This document shows, in pieces, positions 59,284 through 64,000 of a DNA stretch of 64,000 nucleotides. Positions within the stretch are counted from its first letter, which is position 1. Each line of letters opens with the position of its first letter. The notes beneath the pieces were generated by a model. The model was not told the origin of the DNA, searched no databases, and saw only the letters and a list, made by a program, of their open reading frames with translations. The DNA is from Pseudomonas sp. LD120. GTDB lineage: Bacteria > Pseudomonadota > Gammaproteobacteria > Pseudomonadales > Pseudomonadaceae. The position numbers were made by a program, and so were the translations under genes. The stretch covers positions 62,001 to 126,000 of the forward strand of contig NZ_WVHL01000006.1 in the NCBI RefSeq assembly GCF_009861525.1, in the 5' to 3' direction.

Positions 59284-60759
59284 ATGACTGCGACTCGACC
59301 TGCCTATCAACACCTGGAACTGCAACCCATCGCCGGACGCTGGCGCGCCGGCAGCAGCGGCCAAATGCTGGCGGTCCTCGACCCGTTCACCGAGCAATGC
59401 CTGCTGCAGGTCAGCCTGGCCAACCGCCAGGACCTCGATGACGCCTATACCAAGGCCCGCCAGACCCAGGCCCAATGGGCCGCCAGCGTGCCCGCGCAAC
59501 GCAGCCAAGTGTTGCTCAACGCCGCGCGGATCTTCGATGAGCGCCGCGAAGAAATCATCGGCTGGCTGGTCCGCGAGTCCGGCAGCACCCGGATCAAGGC
59601 GCAGATCGAATGGGGCGCGGCCCGCGCCATCATCGTCGAAGCGGCCAGCCTGCCCAGCCGGGTCCATGGGCGGATCGTCGCCTCCAACGTCCCTGGCAAG
59701 GAAAGCCGCGTCTACCGCAAGCCCCTGGGGGTGATCGGGATCATCAGCCCGTGGAACTTCCCCCTGCACCTGAGCGCCCGCTCCCTGGCCCCGGCCCTGG
59801 CCCTGGGCAACGCGGTGGTGATCAAGCCGGCCAGCGACACCCCGGTGACCGGTGGCCTGCTGCTGGCGCGGATCTTCGAGGAAGCCGGCCTGCCCGCCGG
59901 GGTGCTCAGCGTAGTGGTCGGCAGCGGGGCGGACATCGGCGATGCCTTTGTCGAGCACCCGGTGCCGGCGTTCATTTCCTTTACCGGCTCGACCCAGGTC
60001 GGCCGCAACATCGGGCGCATCGCCAGCGGCGGCGAGCACCTCAAGCACGTGGCCCTGGAACTGGGGGGCAACAGCCCGTTCGTGGTCCTGGCCGATGCCG
60101 ACCTGGAACAAGCGGTGAACGCTGCGGTGGTGGGCAAGTTCCTGCACCAAGGGCAGATCTGCATGGCGATCAACCGCATCATCGTCGAGCAGCCGGTGCT
60201 GCAAGCCTTTACCCAACGCTTTGTCGAACGAGTCAAGGCCCTGCCGTATGGCGACCCAAGCCTGGCGGCCACGGTGGTCGGCCCGGTGATCAACAGCAAA
60301 CAACTGGCCGGCCTGCAGGACAAGATCCGCCTGGCCCTGAGCGAGGGGGCGACCTTGCTGGTGGGCGGCCCGGCCACGGGCAACGTGCTGCCGCCCCATG
60401 TGTTCGGCGACGTCAGCGCCGACATGGAGATTGCCCGCGAAGAAATCTTCGGCCCCCTGGTGGGCATCCAGAGCGCACGGGATGCCGAGCACGCCCTGGA
60501 ACTGGCCAATGCCAGTGAATACGGGCTGTCCAGCGCGGTGTTCAGCGCCAACCCGGAGCGTGGCGTGCAGTTCGCCCAACGCCTGCACGCAGGCATGAGC
60601 CACGTCAACGACATGCCGGTCAACGATGAGCCCAACGCGCCCTTTGGCGGTGAAAAGAATTCGGGCCTGGGCCGCTTCAACGGCGACTGGGCCATCGATG
60701 AATTCACCACCGACCACTGGATCACCCTGCAACACACACCGCGCCCCTATCCGTTCTGA
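59284..60759 (+). CDS. pchA: Aldehyde dehydrogenase, probable 4-hydroxybenzaldehyde dehydrogenase
   Basis: 491 aa from ATG 59284. NAD-binding 'GVIGIISPWNFPLHLSARSLAPALALGNAVVIKPASDTP' near 150, catalytic Glu in 'VALELGGNSPFVVLADADLE' near 260 and catalytic Cys in 'FLHQGQICMAINRII' near 294 mark an aldehyde dehydrogenase of the benzaldehyde/vanillin type. Position at the head of a pchA-C-X-F order suggests it oxidises 4-hydroxybenzaldehyde to 4-hydroxybenzoate, which pobA then uses. Vanillin is an alternative substrate. Confidence 0.85.
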   Translation: MTATRPAYQHLELQPIAGRWRAGSSGQMLAVLDPFTEQCLLQVSLANRQDLDDAYTKARQTQAQWAASVPAQRSQVLLNAARIFDERREEIIGWLVRESGSTRIKAQIEWGAARAIIVEAASLPSRVHGRIVASNVPGKESRVYRKPLGVIGIISPWNFPLHLSARSLAPALALGNAVVIKPASDTPVTGGLLLARIFEEAGLPAGVLSVVVGSGADIGDAFVEHPVPAFISFTGSTQVGRNIGRIASGGEHLKHVALELGGNSPFVVLADADLEQAVNAAVVGKFLHQGQICMAINRIIVEQPVLQAFTQRFVERVKALPYGDPSLAATVVGPVINSKQLAGLQDKIRLALSEGATLLVGGPATGNVLPPHVFGDVSADMEIAREEIFGPLVGIQSARDAEHALELANASEYGLSSAVFSANPERGVQFAQRLHAGMSHVNDMPVNDEPNAPFGGEKNSGLGRFNGDWAIDEFTTDHWITLQHTPRPYPF

Positions 60760-60807
60760 GCGGGGCGCTTGTCCACCGAATCACCCCATAACAATACGGA
60801 GTACGCA

Positions 60808-61143
60808 ATGTCCTCGCTCCTCAACAGCCCAGCGGTGAAACGCAGCCTTGCCCTGTGCCTGAGCCTGCCCCTGACGATGCTGGCCGCAACGGCCGCCGCC
60901 GATGGCGACGGCGTCTGGAAAAACGGTGAGAACGTCTACGCCAAGGTCTGCGGCCACTGCCACGAAAAGAACGTCGGCCCGCAAATCAAGGGACGCCAAC
61001 TGCCAGCGCCTTACATCACCGCGATAGTGCGCAACGGCTTTCGCGCGATGCCGGCATTCCCGGCGTCGTTCATCGACGACAACGCCTTGCAGCAGGTCGC
61101 CGACTACATCTCCAAAGCCCCGGCCACGGCCGCCCAACCCTGA
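60808..61143 (+). CDS. pchC: Cytochrome c subunit of p-cresol methylhydroxylase-like enzyme
   Basis: 111 aa from ATG 60808 with CGGAG 6 nt upstream. Signal peptide (KRSLALCLSLPLTMLAATAAA), one haem c motif 'VYAKVCGHCHEKNVGP' near residue 50 and axial Met in 'GFRAMPAFPASF'. Size and placement fit PchC, the small haem subunit that receives electrons from the flavoprotein in the periplasm. AACAATAC overlaps the translation start region. Confidence 0.85.
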   Translation: MSSLLNSPAVKRSLALCLSLPLTMLAATAAADGDGVWKNGENVYAKVCGHCHEKNVGPQIKGRQLPAPYITAIVRNGFRAMPAFPASFIDDNALQQVADYISKAPATAAQP

Positions 61144-61153
61144 GGAGACGCCC

Positions 61154-61843
61154 ATGAACATTGAACGTCGCTCACTGCTCAAGGGCATGGCCCTGGGCGG
61201 TCTGGCCAGCGTCGCAGTGACCGGCCCCGGCCTGAGCCTGGCCAACAGCGTGTTGGGCCCGTCCACCGGCCCACGGCTACCGACCCTGGCCCTGGTCAGC
61301 GCCGCCGTCGCCGACTCGGCTTTCGTCCAGGGGATCAACGCCAGCTCGGTGGCGCGCCAGGTCAACGTGCAACGCTGGGAGGCCAGCCTGGCGTCGATTC
61401 AGGCGCTGCAACAACGCCTGGGCAGTGGCCAGCGGCAACGCATCATCGGCCTGCTGGACGATGCCAGCGCCGCGCTGGTGCTCGACCAGGCCCGCAGCGC
61501 CGGGGCCCGGGTGCAATGGCTTGGCCAGCACCACAGCGATGCGCGGACCTCGCGCCACCAACTGCTGGGCACCACGGCCGCCCATGGCTGTGCCTTGCAA
61601 CTGGGCCTGCAACTAAACGCCTGTGGCGCCGGTTTCAGCCTCAGTGAGCAGCGCCTGCTGGCACAGCCGGCGTTCCAGGCCGGCGCCCGCGCTCGCGACC
61701 CGCGCAGCGCTGAACAATGGGCCGCCACCCTGGGCTACAGCCTGGCCGAACTGGCCAGCGGCCGCCTCGGCCAGGCGCCGTTGGCCAGCCCTCGGGCCGT
61801 GCCATTGAGCGGCCATTTCGTTTCGTTCTCGATTGAGGCTTGA
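61154..61843 (+). CDS. pchX: PchX-like exported protein of unknown function
   Basis: 229 aa. 'MNIERRSLLKGMALGGLASVAV' has a twin-arginine (RRSLLKG) Tat signal. The rest is rich in Ala, Gln and Leu ('LQQRLGSGQRQRIIGLLDDASAALVLDQARSAGARVQWLGQHHS') with no recognised fold. It occupies the place of pchX between the cytochrome and flavoprotein genes of known p-cresol operons, where the protein has no assigned job. Export via Tat would suit a chaperone or maturation factor for the folded flavoprotein; this is inference. Confidence 0.65.
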   Translation: MNIERRSLLKGMALGGLASVAVTGPGLSLANSVLGPSTGPRLPTLALVSAAVADSAFVQGINASSVARQVNVQRWEASLASIQALQQRLGSGQRQRIIGLLDDASAALVLDQARSAGARVQWLGQHHSDARTSRHQLLGTTAAHGCALQLGLQLNACGAGFSLSEQRLLAQPAFQAGARARDPRSAEQWAATLGYSLAELASGRLGQAPLASPRAVPLSGHFVSFSIEA

Positions 61844-61856
61844 AGGAGCTGATCCA

Positions 61857-63425
61857 ATGACTGAGCAAACCCAGAAGCCACTGTTGCCCCGGGGCGTGAC
61901 TGCGGCCCGCTTCAATAAAGCCATCGCCCAGTTCCGTGCCCTGTTGGGGGACGACAACGTGCTGGTCAAGGACGACCAACTGGTGCCCTACACCAAGATC
62001 ATGATGGCGGTGGACACCGCCGAGCACATGCCCTCGGCCGCCGTCACCGCCACCAGTGTCGAGCAGGTACAAGGGGTGGTGAAGATCTGCAACGAGCACA
62101 AGATTCCGGTCTGGACCATCTCCACCGGCCGCAACTTCGGCTACGGCTCGGCAGCGCCCGGCCAGCGCGGCCAGGTGATTCTCGACCTGAAGAAAATGAA
62201 CAAGATCCTCCACGTCGACCCGGAATTGTGCACCGCACTGGTGGAGCCCGGGGTCACCTACCAGCAGCTTTACGACTACATCCAGGAACACAACCTGCCG
62301 CTGATGCTGTCCTTCTCGGCGCCTTCGGCCATCGCCGGCCCCCTGGGCAACACCATGGACCGCGGCGTCGGCTACACCCCCTACGGTGAACACTTCCTCA
62401 TGCAGTGCGGCATGGAGGTGGTGCTGGCCAACGGCGACGTCTATCGCACTGGCATGGGCGGGGTCAAAGGCGACAATGCCTGGCAGGTGTTCAAGTGGGG
62501 CTACGGCCCGACCCTGGATGGCATGTTCACCCAGGCCAACTACGGCATCTGCACCAAGATGGGCTTCTGGCTGATGCCCAAGCCGCCAGTGTTCAAACCG
62601 TTCGAGATCAAGTTCGAGAACGAGTCGGACATCGCCGAGATCGTCGAATTCATCCGCCCGCTGCGCATCGCCCAAGTGATTCCCAACTCGGTGGTGATCG
62701 CCGGCGTGCTGTGGGAGGCCGCCACCTGCAACACCCGCCGCGCCGACTACACCCAAGAGCCTGGGCCCACCTCCGAGGCCATCCTCAAGCAGATCCAGAA
62801 GGACAAGAACCTCGGCGCCTGGAACGTCTATGCCGCTCTCTACGGCACCCAGGAGCAGGTGGACGTCAACTGGAAGATCGTCAATCAGGCCCTCAAGGCT
62901 CTGGGCAAGGGACGCATCGTCACCCAGGAGGAAGCCGGCACGACCCAACCCTTCCTGTACCGCTCGCAACTGATGTCCGGGGTACCCAACCTGCAAGAGT
63001 TCGGCCTATACAACTGGCGCGGCGGCGGTGGCTCGATGTGGTTCGCCCCGGTGAGCCAGGCCCGCGGCAGCGAGTGCAACAAGCAGCAGGCCCTGGCCAA
63101 GCAGATCCTCAACAAACACGGCCTGGACTATGTCGGCGAGTTCATCGTCGGCTGGCGCGACATGCACCACGTGATCGACGTGCTGTACGACCGCAGCAAC
63201 CCGGAAGAAACCCAGCGCGCCAACGCCTGCTTCGCCGAGCTGCTGGATGTGTTCGAGCAGCATGGCTATGCCGTGTACCGGGTCAACACCGCCTTCCAGG
63301 AGCGGGTAGCGCAGAGCTACGGTCCGGTCAAGCGCAAGGTCGAGCACGCCATCAAGCGCGCCCTGGACCCGAACAACATCCTTGCCCCGGGCAAGTCCGG
63401 GATCGATCTGGCCAACCCTTTCTAA
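61857..63425 (+). CDS. pchF: Vanillyl-alcohol-oxidase family flavoprotein (4-cresol dehydrogenase/eugenol hydroxylase type)
   Basis: 522 aa from ATG 61857 with AAGGAG 8 nt upstream. PP-loop FAD domain 'VWTISTGRNFGYGSAAPG' near 92 and C-terminal cap 'WVGWRDMHHVI'-type region. Compared with P. putida PchF (521 aa), Tyr385 in 'FGLYNWRGGGG' stands at the covalent FAD Tyr384, and Tyr474-Arg475 in 'AVYRVN' at Tyr473-Arg474. The residue matching Arg512 is Lys513 ('APGKSGIDL'). It oxidises the side chain of a 4-alkylphenol through a quinone methide, giving the alcohol and then aldehyde. p-Cresol or eugenol cannot be told apart from sequence. No signal peptide, so export would need PchC or Tat help. 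Confidence 0.87.
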   Translation: MTEQTQKPLLPRGVTAARFNKAIAQFRALLGDDNVLVKDDQLVPYTKIMMAVDTAEHMPSAAVTATSVEQVQGVVKICNEHKIPVWTISTGRNFGYGSAAPGQRGQVILDLKKMNKILHVDPELCTALVEPGVTYQQLYDYIQEHNLPLMLSFSAPSAIAGPLGNTMDRGVGYTPYGEHFLMQCGMEVVLANGDVYRTGMGGVKGDNAWQVFKWGYGPTLDGMFTQANYGICTKMGFWLMPKPPVFKPFEIKFENESDIAEIVEFIRPLRIAQVIPNSVVIAGVLWEAATCNTRRADYTQEPGPTSEAILKQIQKDKNLGAWNVYAALYGTQEQVDVNWKIVNQALKALGKGRIVTQEEAGTTQPFLYRSQLMSGVPNLQEFGLYNWRGGGGSMWFAPVSQARGSECNKQQALAKQILNKHGLDYVGEFIVGWRDMHHVIDVLYDRSNPEETQRANACFAELLDVFEQHGYAVYRVNTAFQERVAQSYGPVKRKVEHAIKRALDPNNILAPGKSGIDLANPF

Positions 63426-63482
63426 GCAGCTCGTGCCCCGTCGGCGTAGCGCCACGGGGCCCTTTGAAACACAGGAAAAGTC

Positions 63483-63854
63483 ATGAAGTACAGCCCACTG
63501 CTCACAGCCCAAGCGCTGTTGCTGGCCGCGCCACTGGCCCTGGCCGACGGCGACGCGGTTCTCGGCAAGGCCCTGTTCAGCGCCCAATGCGGCTTTTGCC
63601 ACAGCGCCGAGAACGGCAAACACCTGATGGGCCCCAGCCTGCACCAAGTCTTCGGCCGGGCCAGTGGCCAGGCCCAGGGTTTCAGCTACTCCAGCGCGCT
63701 ACAGGGTGCCGGCCTGCAATGGAACGACGCCACCCTGGAACGCTGGCTGAGCAACCCGGCGGCCCTGGTACCGGGCAACCAGATGATGTTTCCCGGCCAG
63801 GCCGACCCGCAGAGCCGCCAGCACCTGATTGCCTACCTGAAAAGTCTGCACTGA
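63483..63854 (+). CDS. Class I c-type cytochrome (second in operon)
   Basis: 123 aa. Signal peptide (SPLLTAQALLLAAPLALA), haem motif 'FSAQCGFCHSAENGKHLMGPSLHQVFGRASG' near 34 and axial Met in 'GNQMMFPGQADP', like cytochrome c2/c550 proteins. Last gene of the operon, 57 nt after the flavoprotein. It may carry electrons from PchC to the terminal oxidase, the job azurin does in other strains. Confidence 0.88.
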   Translation: MKYSPLLTAQALLLAAPLALADGDAVLGKALFSAQCGFCHSAENGKHLMGPSLHQVFGRASGQAQGFSYSSALQGAGLQWNDATLERWLSNPAALVPGNQMMFPGQADPQSRQHLIAYLKSLH

Positions 63855-63897
63855 GGCCGCAGGCAGCGACGCCTCAACTAGCGCAGCGCTGAAACGA

Positions 63898-63930
63898 CAA
63901 CGCCCGGAGCCTGGCCCCGGGCGTTTTTTT
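63898..63930 (+). terminator. Rho-independent terminator of the pch-like operon
   Basis: AACGCCCGG / CCGGGCGTT stem with an internal 7-nt loop and T7, 45 nt after the last cytochrome stop. Also suits the convergent gene at the window end. Confidence 0.9.
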
Positions 63931-63950
63931 ACCCGTCGAACAACCGCGCG

Positions 63951-64000
63951 TCAGGCTTTGCGGGTACGCGGCAGGAAGATCGCCAGCACTCCGAACAGCG
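63951..64000 (-). CDS. C-terminal fragment of a probable membrane transporter (partial)
   Basis: Minus-strand frame ending at TGA 63953-63951 reads 'LFGVLAIFLPRTRKA'. A hydrophobic stretch followed by a basic tail resembles the last helix of an MFS transporter, perhaps for an aromatic substrate given the context. Too short to be certain. Confidence 0.3.
   Translation of the reverse strand, partial: LFGVLAIFLPRTRKA

Noticed and set aside
59143..60735. 530-codon minus-strand frame opposite the aldehyde dehydrogenase
   Set aside because: Shadow of a clear dehydrogenase gene; composition typical of antisense frames in GC-rich DNA.
62405..63892. 495-codon plus frame across pchF and the last cytochrome
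   Set aside because: Out of frame with both recognised genes, Arg/Gly/Gln-rich, no domain.
1..64000. CRISPR arrays, prophage or integron structures
   Set aside because: No regularly spaced direct repeats, cas genes, phage structural genes or integrase were seen.

Overview
The window is a GC-rich Pseudomonas chromosome segment, most likely from the fluorescens/putida side of the genus. I infer this from the block order ychF-pth-rplY-prs-tRNA-Gln-ispE-lolB-TPR / hemA-prfA-prmC-moeB-murI, the phrB-MerR-ybgA-like locus next to hemH, uraA-upp-hpt next to mqo, Pseudomonas REP-like repeats, and family-specific small proteins (PA4642 family, DUF2007, YajG). All calls come from reading the sequence; no database search was run.

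Layout. 1-5.1 kb: a DUF1329/DUF1302 envelope pair (the first cut by the window edge) and an acyl-CoA ligase. 5.3-9 kb: MFS exporter with divergent AraC regulator, LysE exporter, 2-hydroxyacid dehydrogenase. 9-14.2 kb: rsmC, a yybP-ykoY-type manganese riboswitch controlling a TMEM165/GDT1-type Mn exporter, an M48 lipoprotein protease and a chemoreceptor. 14.3-18.6 kb: SRAP peptidase, small proteins, an acyltransferase and YajG. 18.6-26.9 kb: mqo with a long leader, PA4642-family protein, WbuC-like cupin, hpt, upp, uraA, hemH and a TIGR01777 oxidoreductase.

27.1-36.8 kb is a probable light- or photo-oxidation-responsive region. A flavin amine-oxidase-like gene and a nine-gene operon (DUF523/DUF1722, MerR/LitR-like regulator, photolyase, NTF2-like, SDR, FAD oxidoreductase, DUF1365, cyclopropane-fatty-acid-synthase-like methyltransferase, DUF2878) are preceded by matching TATAC(A/C)-N12-TGTACA sites. 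The regulator shows no B12-binding signature, as in the class II LitR proteins of P. putida, and there is no LOV photosensor gene in the window. The operon joins DNA repair (photolyase) to membrane-lipid modification.

36.9-49.8 kb is core housekeeping: murI, moeB, prmC, prfA and hemA on the minus strand; TPR lipoprotein, lolB, ispE, tRNA-Gln, prs, rplY, pth and ychF on the plus strand. A PagL-type lipid A deacylase sits before murI.

49.9-53.2 kb holds a Fur-box-preceded TonB-dependent receptor interrupted by an IS3-family element (50712-52022). The element has 26-bp terminal repeats, a CAT target duplication, a complete DDE triad and an A6G frameshift signal. Removing the element and one CAT restores a 699-aa reading frame exactly.

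53.4-63.9 kb is an aromatic catabolic module: pobA with divergent AraC regulator, a MetA-type outer-membrane protein, a XylR/DmpR-type sigma54 activator, and an operon aldehyde dehydrogenase - cytochrome c - PchX-like - flavoprotein - cytochrome c. It reads as p-cresol (or a related 4-alkylphenol such as eugenol) -> 4-hydroxybenzaldehyde -> 4-hydroxybenzoate -> protocatechuate. Two sigma54 promoters with AT-rich palindromes lie upstream of its two plus-strand units.
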